A stretch of DNA of 8,982 nucleotides from Candidatus Latescibacterota bacterium (GCA_016209865.1 JACQVL010000253.1:1-8982); one strand, 5' to 3'. Shown: positions 1-6,578, counted from the first letter of the stretch. A program made the numbers and translations. The notes: generated by a model from the sequence alone, not told the origin.

Positions 1-5
1 ACTTA

Positions 6-93
6 GCGTTGACACGTTGGCACGTTTGAACGTTGGCACGTTCAGATTTTACAAACGTTCAAACGTGTGAACGTGCTAACGTGCAAACGTTAT
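6..93. repeat. Inverted array of an 8-bp unit (ACGTTNNN / AACGTNNN)
   Basis: Five 8-bp units with core ACGTT (first unit GCGTT) begin at 6, 14, 22, 30 and 38. After an 11-bp spacer, five units with core AACGT begin at 54, 62, 70, 78 and 86. The two arms (6-42 and 54-90) are reverse complements at 28 of 37 positions by hand alignment, so the array could fold into a long imperfect hairpin. It runs to within 2 bp of the start codon at 96, leaving no visible Shine-Dalgarno sequence for that gene. A closely related element lies at 4244-4355. The function is unknown; the sequence alone does not separate a regulatory leader from a selfish repeat. Confidence 0.9.
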
Positions 94-95
94 CG

Positions 96-812
96 ATGCT
101 CACCGATACGCAGAAACGCTTCTACGACGAGAACGGCTTCTTAGTCCTGCGCGGCGTCCTGTCGGACGCGGAGCTGGCTGAACTGCGTGAGGCCGCGGAC
201 CGGCTGCACGACGAATGTCATCGAGTGTCCAAAGGAGAGCGCGTGGCGGTCATCCAGGACATCATCTGCCGGGATGAGGGGTTCCTGAAGGCAGCCCGGC
301 ATTCAGTCTTCCTGGCCGCCATCGCCGACCTGATCGGTCCCGACCTGGAATTGCAGAGCGGCACGCTGAACTGGAAACCGCCTGCGAGCATGAAGAGTGA
401 GGTCGGCTGGCATCAAAAATTTCCGGGCGTGCCTCATTCGCATCGGGACTGGCTGGTCGGGATGTTCCCTCTGGATGATGCGACCCCAGAGACGGGCTGC
501 ATGCGGGTCATCGCGGGGAGCCACCGGCGGGGCCCGGTGGAGCATTGGCAGGAAGGGCGATTCAAGGGTTTCTGCCAGAACCCGGATGATTACACGAGGG
601 AGGGTGATCTGATCGATGTCGTCGTCCGCGCGGGAGATGTGACACTACACCATTGCTGCCTCATCCACGCTGCGTACCCGAATCGCTCGACGAGCCCGCA
701 TCGTAGTCTGGTCTTCACGGTGCGGCCGACCGATTGCATTCAACTCGGCGGGCGGGTGTATCAGTCCTCCGGACTCCTGCTGCAAGGGCGTGACAACACA
801 CCGGCTCGTTGA
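96..812 (+). CDS. Phytanoyl-CoA dioxygenase (PhyH) family protein with HxK in place of HxD
   Basis: 238 aa, cytoplasmic, no signal peptide. PhyH enzymes are non-haem Fe(II)/2-oxoglutarate oxygenases that usually hydroxylate small molecules; the substrate here is unknown. Family features are an N-terminal QKRFYDENGFLVL segment, PLDDATPETGCMRVIAGSH at about 125-143, and the distal histidine in LIHAAYPN (His191), followed by Arg203, a candidate for binding the 2-oxoglutarate carboxylate. The first metal motif reads WHQK (His106, Lys108), where the family normally has WHQD. His114, His116 and Asp118 lie nearby. I start at 96 (MLTDTQ, the usual PhyH N-terminus) because the 21 in-frame codons upstream, from an ATG at 33, are simply translated 8-bp repeats. 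No clear ribosome-binding site is seen. The gene ends 5 bp from the convergent DUF423 gene. It could be a functional variant or a non-catalytic paralogue. Confidence 0.88.
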   Translation: MLTDTQKRFYDENGFLVLRGVLSDAELAELREAADRLHDECHRVSKGERVAVIQDIICRDEGFLKAARHSVFLAAIADLIGPDLELQSGTLNWKPPASMKSEVGWHQKFPGVPHSHRDWLVGMFPLDDATPETGCMRVIAGSHRRGPVEHWQEGRFKGFCQNPDDYTREGDLIDVVVRAGDVTLHHCCLIHAAYPNRSTSPHRSLVFTVRPTDCIQLGGRVYQSSGLLLQGRDNTPAR

Positions 813-817
813 TCCGG

Positions 818-1186
818 TCAACTGTGCCAGATCACCCAGGCGAGGAGCAGCCAGCCGATGAGGAACGCCAGCCCACCGAACGGAGTGATGGCTCCGAGCC
901 ACCGGACCCCGCTCAGGCTGAGGGCGTACAGACTGCCGGAGAACAGGATCGTCCCGATGATGAAGAGCCAGCCCGCGAGAGCAACCGCGCCGTGCGACCA
1001 TCGGGTCATCGCCCAGGCGATGCCCAACAGGCCGAGGGCATGGTACATCTGGTACCGGATTCCGACCTCGAAGGTATTCAGCATGTCCGCCGGAAGCCGC
1101 TGCCGGAGGCTGTGAGTTCCGAACGCTCCCGCTGCGACGGCGAGGAAAGCGGACACCGCTCCGATAAATGCAAACAGACGCTCCAT
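818..1186 (-). CDS. DUF423 (TMEM256-like) small integral membrane protein
   Basis: 122 aa with about four hydrophobic segments (near residues 4-24, 46-60, 66-90 and 97-119). The conserved DUF423 signatures are present: GAFGTHSL near 20-27, RYQMYHALGLLG near 44-55, FSGSLYALSLSG near 82-93 and GAITPFGGLAFLIGW near 98-112. This is a widespread inner-membrane family of unknown function. An in-frame ATG at 1243 would add 19 residues, but those are encoded by the palindromic repeat at 1217-1242 and its flank. The start at 1186 (MERLFAF) fits the family. The ribosome-binding site is weak: only purine-rich sequence lies upstream. The gene follows the two-domain esterase with a 31-bp gap, so it may be the last gene of that transcript, although the family has no known link to sugar metabolism. 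It converges on the PhyH gene at 96-812. Confidence 0.9.
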   Translation of the reverse strand: MERLFAFIGAVSAFLAVAAGAFGTHSLRQRLPADMLNTFEVGIRYQMYHALGLLGIAWAMTRWSHGAVALAGWLFIIGTILFSGSLYALSLSGVRWLGAITPFGGLAFLIGWLLLAWVIWHS

Positions 1187-1216
1187 AAGGATATTTTCTC
1201 GATTTCCTTCCCTCGT

Positions 1217-1242
1217 GTCATTCCCGCGCAAGCGGGAATCCA
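1217..1242. repeat. dRS3-like palindromic repeat (ATTCCC...GGGAAT)
   Basis: A perfect 8-bp inverted repeat, ATTCCCGC (1220-1227) and GCGGGAAT (1232-1239), encloses a 4-base loop. The flanks (GTC before, CCA after) match the dispersed repeat known in many bacterial genomes and as Neisseria dRS3, whose translations give strings such as DSRLRGND. Here it covers the last seven codons and the stop codon of the esterase gene (1218-3236) and lies 31 bp upstream of the DUF423 start. As RNA it would form a short, strong hairpin between the two cistrons, with no T-tract of a classical terminator. Confidence 0.88.
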
Positions 1243-3236
1243 TCTCTGTTGGGTTGAAACCCCATCATCCCAAATCGGGCATACAGCTCGCGGAGCGGCA
1301 TCAGTTCCGCGTCCACGCGCGCAGGCGTGCCAGACGGACGGACCAGATCGACCGGCCGGGGCGCGATCAGTCCGACGAGCTCCCGGATGTCGAACGACTC
1401 CAGCAGGCCAAAACAGTAGAGCGAAGGGCAGTCCTCGTAGAGCGTCTGGTCTTCGAACAGGAGTTTGAGACTCGCCGGCGCGTCGACGGCGATCACACGC
1501 TCGATCGTTCTCTCCTCCATCGCGGCAACGGCTAACGCGGCTACCGACGAAACCCGGCCGATGCCGATCAGCGTCACCCCTTCCTGCTGAGCCAGTCCGG
1601 CGGCCCATCGCGCTGCCGCGGCCAACTGAGCGGCCTGAATCCCCAACGCCCGCGCGCCGGCGGCTGAGACCATCATCGCACACTGATGGATGGGCGTCTC
1701 CTGCGTCCGGCATTCTCCGTGCAGTAAGAGATCGATGACGACCACGCGCAGACCGCGCCGCAGGGCATCCACGACGAACGGAGCCGCCGCCTCACGCCCC
1801 CCGTCTGCCGTCACCAGCGCCACCCCTTGAGGGGCGGATGTCTCGCTCACTTCCACAGCTGGGAGCGTCCACACGTCACCCACGTGAAGCGTATGCTGGA
1901 CAACACGGCGTTCCCCGTCCGATTGTTCCTCGACGGCAGAGGCGGTCGCCGTCAGCGGCTCATACCGGAGCAGGTCGCGCAGCCGCTCGCGTCCCGCCTG
2001 CTGCCAGGCTCTGACCGTGTCGCAGTCACCCAGCGGCCATCTCTGGCGCGGAAGAGTCCGGGCAAGGTCGATCGCCAGGGTGATGAAGTCCGCGTTGCCC
2101 GGCGGCAGGCCGGCGTTCAGCTCCTCTTGCGTGTGGAGTTCATCGGCTGAAGGAATTTCGTCGATCACGGGAGCGTCGGGCGGGAGGAAATGCTGGCTGA
2201 GGAACCGGTAGAACTGCCGCCGGTTGTCCAGCTCGTAGTTGTGCGTCCCCGGCTCGACGTTGTTGTGGAACTGGAAATGCTCTGCCTTGCCGAGCGCGTC
2301 GTACAACGGTTTGACCGGTTCGTAGACGGACGGCCGGGCGCGCGCTGTCTGGAAACAGCAGTCATCCGTCTGGTTGTAGATCAACAGGGCCGGCCGCGGG
2401 GCGAGCATCGCAGTCAGCATCGGGTAGTCGGCGACCGCGGCCAGGTCCGCCGGGTTTTGCTCGATGTCGCCGATGTCCTCACGGTGCTTCACGCGCACGT
2501 CCAGGCCGATGTAGCCCGCGACGGGCACCGCCAGGCGAACGCGCGTGTCGAGGGCGCTTAAGAGGATCGTCTGCCAGCCGCCGCCGGAGAGACCGGTCAC
2601 CGCCGCCCGCTCCGGGTCGGCGTGATCGTGGGTCAGGAGGACATCCAGCCCGCGCTGCATGGCGAAGAAGAAGACGGACACGCCCGCCACGCCGCAGAGG
2701 TCGAGGTACGCCGCCCGGTTGTGGCGATAGCCGTCCCCTTGCAGTTCGCCGAAATAGAACCATTCGGGACTGAGGGCGAGGACGCCCTGTTTCGCCAGGT
2801 TGATGCACCGGAGCTGTTTGTACTCGATCGCCTTCCCGAGGGGCCCGACATGGCCGTTGACGTTCAGCACGGCGGGGACCGGGCCGCGTAGAGCCACTGG
2901 CTCATACAATAACGCTGGAATCCACAGGCCGGGCAGCGCCTGGTACCGGAGCTTGCGGATGACGTACCCCTTGCCGGTCTCGATCACCTCGCCCCAGACG
3001 ACGTCTAAGGGAGCAGTACGCCAGGCTTCCGGGACCCCACGGAAGACAACTTCCTCCCGGACGCGCTGGCGCAGGCGGTCTGCTTCCGGCTCCCAGGTGT
3101 CCGGGTCGGGCACCCGAAACCGTGGGACGCGCTTCAAGAGGAACGCCTGAATCTCCTGATGCGTCTGGTGCGTGGCCAGGATGGGCGTGCTGAGACAGTC
3201 TGGGAGGGGGTCGTGTGTCGTGACCTCGACAGCCAT
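1218..3236 (-). CDS. Two-domain alpha/beta-hydrolase, acetylxylan-esterase-like
   Basis: 672 aa from the preferred start, cytoplasmic. The N-terminal half (about 85-350) is a complete alpha/beta hydrolase of the acetylxylan esterase/Abhydrolase_7 type: VLNVNGH near 123-129, nucleophile elbow GLSGGG (Ser217), likely acid in YNQTDD (Asp291 or 292), and histidine in GTHNY (His332). The C-terminal half (about 365-672) resembles a second hydrolase fold (VALVTADGG near 473, VVVIDLLLHGE near 498-508, LIAPRPVDLV near 623-632). Its elbow position reads GIGRVSS near 558-564, so the nucleophile serine appears replaced by glycine. An ATG at 3272 would add 12 residues encoded partly by 7-bp repeats. The start at 3236 has AGAGGA 7 nt upstream. 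The last seven codons and the stop lie in a dRS3-like repeat. Deacylation of a sugar or glycoside is the likely role; the substrate is unknown. Confidence 0.85.
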   Translation of the reverse strand: MAVEVTTHDPLPDCLSTPILATHQTHQEIQAFLLKRVPRFRVPDPDTWEPEADRLRQRVREEVVFRGVPEAWRTAPLDVVWGEVIETGKGYVIRKLRYQALPGLWIPALLYEPVALRGPVPAVLNVNGHVGPLGKAIEYKQLRCINLAKQGVLALSPEWFYFGELQGDGYRHNRAAYLDLCGVAGVSVFFFAMQRGLDVLLTHDHADPERAAVTGLSGGGWQTILLSALDTRVRLAVPVAGYIGLDVRVKHREDIGDIEQNPADLAAVADYPMLTAMLAPRPALLIYNQTDDCCFQTARARPSVYEPVKPLYDALGKAEHFQFHNNVEPGTHNYELDNRRQFYRFLSQHFLPPDAPVIDEIPSADELHTQEELNAGLPPGNADFITLAIDLARTLPRQRWPLGDCDTVRAWQQAGRERLRDLLRYEPLTATASAVEEQSDGERRVVQHTLHVGDVWTLPAVEVSETSAPQGVALVTADGGREAAAPFVVDALRRGLRVVVIDLLLHGECRTQETPIHQCAMMVSAAGARALGIQAAQLAAAARWAAGLAQQEGVTLIGIGRVSSVAALAVAAMEERTIERVIAVDAPASLKLLFEDQTLYEDCPSLYCFGLLESFDIRELVGLIAPRPVDLVRPSGTPARVDAELMPLRELYARFGMMGFQPNRDGFPLARE

Positions 3237-3243
3237 GATGGAG

Positions 3244-3249
3244 TCCTCT
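3244..3249 (-). promoter_or_regulatory. Ribosome-binding site for the two-domain esterase
   Basis: On the minus strand AGAGGA stands 7 nt before the ATG at 3234-3236. It favours this start over the in-frame ATG at 3270-3272, which has no Shine-Dalgarno sequence and lies in the 7-bp repeat array. Confidence 0.65.
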
Positions 3250-3258
3250 GTGAGAATA

Positions 3259-3293
3259 GTGACGAGTGACAAGTGACGAGAGACGAGAGAAAA
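3259..3293. repeat. Tandem 7-bp repeat array (GTGACGA type)
   Basis: Five consecutive 7-bp units read GTGACGA, GTGACAA, GTGACGA, GAGACGA, GAGAAAA; the last two are decaying. The array is in the 5' leader of the esterase gene, ending 9 bp before its ribosome-binding site. It is in opposite orientation to the array at 3401-3428, so the two could pair across the 107-bp segment between them. The same unit order (GTGACGA, GTGACAA, GTGACGA) opens the array at 6593. Confidence 0.88.
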
Positions 3294-3327
3294 GCAAACA
3301 GATTTTTCATAAGAATCGCTAACAACA

Positions 3328-3390
3328 TGTCACCCTGAGCGACGCCAAGGGGCGCAAGCATGACAAGATTCTGCGCTTCGTTCAGGAGAA
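3328..3390. repeat. Degenerate REP-like palindrome
   Basis: The left arm TGTCACCCTGAGCGACGC and the right arm GCGCTTCGTTCAGGAGA are imperfect inverted copies (core CCTGAGCGA against TCGTTCAGG). This resembles a decayed form of a dispersed palindrome common in environmental bacterial genomes (TGTCATCCTGAGCGA... type); that comparison is from memory. It lies between PhyH (3425-4222) and the esterase and is enclosed by the two opposed 7-bp arrays. No gene is seen in the 188-bp gap 3237-3424. Confidence 0.6.
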
Positions 3391-3400
3391 TTGGTTCTAC

Positions 3401-3428
3401 TCGTCACTTGTCACTCGCCACTCGTCAC
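3401..3428. repeat. Tandem 7-bp repeat array, inverted orientation (TCGTCAC type)
   Basis: Four units read TCGTCAC, TTGTCAC, TCGCCAC, TCGTCAC. The final unit contains the stop codon of the PhyH gene at 3425-4222: on the minus strand CAG is followed by TGA of the GTGACGA unit. It is the reverse-complement partner of the array at 3259-3293. Confidence 0.88.
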
Positions 3429-4222
3429 TGCTTCACCGGCGGGGTCCAGTTGCCGTAGACGTTCACCGCCACCCCCTCGACTTTGGGACGGACGCCGCGG
3501 ACCATGACACCCGGCCGGCCCATCGCCTGTCCGCCCACCTGCCGGTTGTGGGGGTTCCGGTACCCGAATCGCACGACTCGCCGCCAGCGGGGCTTCCGGT
3601 TGAGGGCTGAACCGTGAATCGTATGAAGGCTGAACAGGACGACATCCCCGGCCTCCGCCGGGCAGGAGACCGCATCCTCGATCCGGTACTGATCGGTCGG
3701 CAGGTGCGGCGCGCCGATGAGGATGTGCTGGAGTGGTCCCAACTTATGACTCCCCTTCAGGAACTTGAGGCAGCCACCCTCCTCGTCCGCCGGGTCGACG
3801 TGGACGATGGCGTCGAGATACGCCCCGTTCTCATGGGGATAAAACGGCATGTCCTGGTGCATCGGGAACGGGGTGCCGTACTCGGGGGCTTTGGCATGGA
3901 GGGTAACGTGATGGAGTTCCACCTCGGGGCCGATCAGGTCGGCCACAGAGTCGACCAGCCGCTGCTTCAGGACCGCACGCGCCCAGGCGGGAGAGTAGTG
4001 CTGCAGTTCGTGGATGGCGGTCAACTGCGCCTTGAGCTCCTCGTCGGGCTTGAGGTACTTCTCACGCCAGGGACCCTCCCAGCCACGGCCCGGCGTGCAG
4101 AACGTGTGGATGACGTGATCCAGTTCCTCGCTGAGCGCTTTGACCTCCTTCTTATTAAACACTTTTTCCAGCCGGAGGTAGCTATTCTCGTTGAAGAAGT
4201 CGATCTGTTCCTGCGTGAGCAT
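3425..4222 (-). CDS. Phytanoyl-CoA dioxygenase (PhyH) family oxygenase
   Basis: 265 aa, typical PhyH length, no signal peptide. It starts MLTQEQIDFFNENSYL, the usual family opening. The iron facial triad is complete: MHQD (His122, Asp124) and the distal histidine in TIHGSALN (His203). Arg214/Arg215 in the following WRRVVRFGYRNP segment are candidates for binding 2-oxoglutarate. GGCLKFLKGSHKLGPL near 149-164 is the conserved mid-domain motif. A strong ribosome-binding site, AAGGAGG, lies 8 nt upstream. The leader between this gene and PhyH 4345-5142 carries an inverted 8-bp repeat array. The stop codon lies in a 7-bp repeat unit, so the last few residues may have been set by the repeat. The protein is clearly divergent from the other two PhyH proteins here, so these are old paralogues rather than a recent duplication. 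The substrate is unknown. Confidence 0.92.
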   Translation of the reverse strand: MLTQEQIDFFNENSYLRLEKVFNKKEVKALSEELDHVIHTFCTPGRGWEGPWREKYLKPDEELKAQLTAIHELQHYSPAWARAVLKQRLVDSVADLIGPEVELHHVTLHAKAPEYGTPFPMHQDMPFYPHENGAYLDAIVHVDPADEEGGCLKFLKGSHKLGPLQHILIGAPHLPTDQYRIEDAVSCPAEAGDVVLFSLHTIHGSALNRKPRWRRVVRFGYRNPHNRQVGGQAMGRPGVMVRGVRPKVEGVAVNVYGNWTPPVKQ

Positions 4223-4230
4223 GGGTCTAT

Positions 4231-4237
4231 CCTCCTT
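4231..4237 (-). promoter_or_regulatory. Strong ribosome-binding site for PhyH 3425-4222
   Basis: On the minus strand AAGGAGG lies 8 nt before the ATG at 4220-4222. It sits between the start codon and the 8-bp repeat array that begins 7 bp further upstream, so folding of the array would not necessarily hide it. Confidence 0.75.
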
Positions 4238-4243
4238 GATGGA

Positions 4244-4355
4244 ACGTTGGCACGTTAGAACGTTGGCGCGTTTACGGTCAGGCAGGCTCTCTCTGTCCGT
4301 CCTGATTCTGTTCTTAACGTTCTAACGTTCAAACGTGTGAACGTTTAAACGCTAT
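4244..4355. repeat. Inverted array of the 8-bp unit, second copy with a longer loop
   Basis: The left arm has units beginning at 4244, 4252, 4260 and 4268 (ACGTTNNN; last unit GCGTT). The right arm has units beginning at 4316, 4324, 4332, 4340 and 4348 (AACGTNNN; last unit AACGC). Left-arm positions 4244-4267 match 14-37 at 23 of 24 bases, and right-arm positions 4324-4344 match 54-74 at all 21. The loops differ: 11 bp in the first copy, about 43 bp here, the latter holding its own short inverted repeat (TCAGG...CCTGA). The TAA stop of PhyH 4345-5142 lies at 4345-4347, inside a right-arm unit. The element fills most of the 122-bp gap between the two PhyH genes. Confidence 0.9.
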
Positions 4356-5142
4356 CTTCCGCCAGAATCGGGTGCTGAGGCCCTGTGAACGGCTTGCCGG
4401 CCTCCAGGTCCTTCGCGCCTCCCGCGTCCCACCGGCCGTCGTACGTAATGTAGTCCGGGATGTAGATGATGGCCAGAGCGCGGCGCGGCCGGTCGGTCCG
4501 GTTGGGGGTCGCATGATGGAACAGGCATCCGTGGTGGAACGTCACCCCGCCCGCTTCCATCGCCATCACCGCCGGTTCGATCTCCATGGTCACCCCTGTC
4601 TCCGCGATCGTTTTGAGGACGCTCGCCCCCTCGGTGCCAAGCGGGACGGGCGCGAGCCGGCCGTACGTGTGGGAGCCCGGGATGAACTGCATACAGCCGT
4701 TCTCGACCGTGACGTCGTCCACCGCGATCCAGGCGGACAACGCCCCGACCTGCTGCATCGGCCAGTAGGGGGCGTCCTGGTGCCAGTTCGTCTCCTTGCT
4801 GTGCTGTCCCGGCGGTTTGATGAGCGCATGGTCGTGGTACAACCGGACGTGCCGGCATCGGGAGACCCGGCGCACAACCTCGGCCAGGCGGGGGTCGAAC
4901 GTATACTTGCGGACGACGGGATAGTCTTCCCAGAGGTTGACCATCTGGTTGAAGACCCGAGCATAGTCATCGCTGACTGTACTGTCTGAGCCCCGAATCC
5001 GGCTCCGCTTGTCCGCCACCGTCTGGTCTAAGGCAGCCCCTAACTCCGCCACCTCGTCGGGCGAGAAAAAGTGATGGATTTGAAGGTAGCCGTTCTCTTG
5101 GAAAAAATGGACGTCTTCTTCTCCAATCTGCGGCAGAATCAT
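4345..5142 (-). CDS. Phytanoyl-CoA dioxygenase (PhyH) family oxygenase
   Basis: 265 aa, no signal peptide. The N-terminal EEDVHFFQENGYLQIHHFFSPDEV segment is typical of PhyH. The iron ligands are present: NWHQDAPYWP (His121, Asp123) and the distal histidine in LFHHATPN (His209 by alignment to the HGSxPN pattern, His210 possible). Arg220/Arg221 in DRPRRALAIIYIP are candidate 2-oxoglutarate ligands. VENGCMQFIPGSHTYGRL near 146-162 is the conserved central motif. A ribosome-binding site (TGAGGAG) lies 4 nt before the ATG. It is 46 bp downstream of the SGNH esterase, so the two are probably co-transcribed. Its TAA stop lies in the 8-bp repeat array. This family is used in many pathways (phytanoyl-CoA, ectoine, secondary metabolites), so context alone does not give the substrate. 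Confidence 0.92.
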   Translation of the reverse strand: MILPQIGEEDVHFFQENGYLQIHHFFSPDEVAELGAALDQTVADKRSRIRGSDSTVSDDYARVFNQMVNLWEDYPVVRKYTFDPRLAEVVRRVSRCRHVRLYHDHALIKPPGQHSKETNWHQDAPYWPMQQVGALSAWIAVDDVTVENGCMQFIPGSHTYGRLAPVPLGTEGASVLKTIAETGVTMEIEPAVMAMEAGGVTFHHGCLFHHATPNRTDRPRRALAIIYIPDYITYDGRWDAGGAKDLEAGKPFTGPQHPILAEDSV

Positions 5143-5146
5143 AGAA

Positions 5147-5153
5147 CTCCTCA
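5147..5153 (-). promoter_or_regulatory. Ribosome-binding site for PhyH 4345-5142
   Basis: On the minus strand TGAGGAG lies 4 nt before the ATG at 5140-5142, just downstream of the TGACCAC-type 7-bp repeats. Confidence 0.65.
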
Positions 5154-5167
5154 GACTTTGTTTTTAC

Positions 5168-5188
5168 TGACCACTGACCACCGACCAC
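5168..5188. repeat. Short 7-bp tandem repeat (TGACCAC type)
   Basis: Three units read TGACCAC, TGACCAC, CGACCAC, and the TGA stop codon of the SGNH esterase (complement of 5189-5191) follows immediately. The period is the same as in the GTGACGA arrays but the unit differs. It occupies almost half of the 46-bp gap between the esterase and PhyH 4345-5142. Three units are few, but the exact period and junction position make chance less likely. Confidence 0.7.
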
Positions 5189-6574
5189 TCATTCCGTCAC
5201 TTCCAGCCCATAGAACCCCAGCATCGGCTCATTCGTCTCCGCGTCCCTGAGGGTGGCCGGGGGGAACGCGCCGAACGCGCCGTGAACACTGACCGGCCGG
5301 ACGGCGGGATGGGCGAGTTCCAGTCTGACACGATCCCTGCCCGGACACGAGGCGGCCTTGATCGGGACAAACCCGGCGGCGTCTTCGACGACAAAGTCTT
5401 TTTCTCCTGGCCCAAGAAACGCTAATCGGTTCGACACGCCCGTGAATGAGAGCTCGATCGCGTTCCCTCCGTCCATGAGCTGGCCTGTCGTCACCTCTGG
5501 CGCCTGCCAGTCAACCGGCCGTCCGTACGCGACGGCGAGGGCGGCGCGGGCTTTCCGCAGACCTAAGAGCAGGTTGCCGTCCGAGCTGGTGTGGATCAGG
5601 TCGGAGATGGGCAGGTCGAGCGTCGGGACGACCGCCACGTGGCCGAGGGCGACCGCCCGCCGCTGGGCCTCGCGGATGATGCTCCAGCCGCGTTCTCCGT
5701 CGAGGTCTTGCTGGCCGGTGTACCGGTTGAGTTGGGCGACGATCACCGGGAGGGTCGGAGCGTCGAGGTCGCGCCGGAGCCGCCGGATGAACTGCTCGAA
5801 CCGGTGTTCGTACGTCGGGGCCAGTTGAGGCCCACAATCGGATTCCCCCTGGTACCAGACCATCCCGCGAACCCGTCCACCTGCTAACGTCACGCAGTGC
5901 ATCAGGTTCTTGTACAGAGGAGCGTCAGGGTTTTCCTCCGGGTTCCAGGCGGAGAGCGGCGACCCGCCGAGGGCGGTCTGGACGAGGGCGATCGGGTAGC
6001 CGAGGGCCGCGTGGAGGTCTTTGGCGAACCGCAGGTACGGAGAATGGCTGGGGTTGGCCTGTTCCAGGTTGGGGTGGCTGCTCCGCGTCGTGTCGTTGAG
6101 CGGGTGAGCGGCGATGTCCCAGGTTTCGTCGTTCTTGAGGATGTGGACGCCTAATTCTGGCGGGTCGAACGTCGGGCCGCGTCCGTATCCAGCGGCGTTA
6201 CTCTGTCCGGCGATGATCCACAGGTCGCCCACGCCGAGGTGATGAACGGTGTTCCCGTGCGGGCTCCACTCTGCACCGTTCGGGTCGAGCATTAGCCGGG
6301 TCTCCAGCCGGTACAGCCCGCCCGCCGGGACGCGGTCGAACGTGTGTGCCCACGCCGTCCCATCCTGTTCCCGTGCCGCCTGCCAGTTCGTCGCGGGGGA
6401 GACGACCGCACCGTCTGCTTCACGGACGAGCCGGAGCTGGACGGCTCCCCGATTCTCTGCGTGCCGCCATCGTCCACGAAACGCCATCCGTCCCATCCCG
6501 CTGGTGTCTTGCTGGACGACCTGGAACGGTGCTGTCCCACCATCGACGCGGACGCCAACGAATTCGTCAGACAT
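5189..6574 (-). CDS. Sialate O-acetylesterase-type SGNH esterase (SASA family)
   Basis: 461 aa, no signal peptide. The N-terminal 110 residues look like a beta-rich accessory domain. The SGNH hydrolase follows: block I DLWIIAGQSNAAGYG (Ser125 as nucleophile), TALGGSPLSAW near 200-210, VWYQGESD near 239-246 and the catalytic pair in DLPISDLIHTSS (Asp325, His328). This order is typical of the SASA/DUF303 family, which removes O-acetyl groups from sialic acids, xylan and other sugars. The C-terminal about 100 residues form another beta-rich segment. A ribosome-binding site (AAAGGAG, 4 nt before ATG) supports the start. The leader holds a five-unit 7-bp repeat array. Many family members are exported; the lack of a signal here suggests action on imported, acylated sugar. 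The exact substrate is unknown. Confidence 0.88.
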   Translation of the reverse strand: MSDEFVGVRVDGGTAPFQVVQQDTSGMGRMAFRGRWRHAENRGAVQLRLVREADGAVVSPATNWQAAREQDGTAWAHTFDRVPAGGLYRLETRLMLDPNGAEWSPHGNTVHHLGVGDLWIIAGQSNAAGYGRGPTFDPPELGVHILKNDETWDIAAHPLNDTTRSSHPNLEQANPSHSPYLRFAKDLHAALGYPIALVQTALGGSPLSAWNPEENPDAPLYKNLMHCVTLAGGRVRGMVWYQGESDCGPQLAPTYEHRFEQFIRRLRRDLDAPTLPVIVAQLNRYTGQQDLDGERGWSIIREAQRRAVALGHVAVVPTLDLPISDLIHTSSDGNLLLGLRKARAALAVAYGRPVDWQAPEVTTGQLMDGGNAIELSFTGVSNRLAFLGPGEKDFVVEDAAGFVPIKAASCPGRDRVRLELAHPAVRPVSVHGAFGAFPPATLRDAETNEPMLGFYGLEVTE

Positions 6575-6578
6575 AGGA

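Noticed and set aside
26-52. Possible -35/-10 promoter (TTGAAC ... TTTTAC) before the first PhyH gene
   Set aside because: Spacing is only about 15 bp, the -10 match is poor, and the -35-like hexamer is just part of the 8-bp repeat.
813-817. Bidirectional terminator between the convergent PhyH and DUF423 genes
   Set aside because: The gap is 5 bp and I see no hairpin with T-tracts at the ends of either gene.
809-1468. Long plus-strand open frame (219 codons) antisense to DUF423 and the end of the esterase
   Set aside because: Its product is low-complexity and resembles no family, and it lies opposite two well-supported genes and the palindromic repeat.
3259-3428. Possible CRISPR array
   Set aside because: Units are contiguous 7-mers without spacers, and there are no 23-47 bp direct repeats and no cas genes.
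3614-4258. 214-codon plus-strand open frame antisense to PhyH 3425-4222
   Set aside because: It is opposite a gene with a full PhyH motif set and strong ribosome-binding site. GC-rich DNA commonly gives such open antisense frames.
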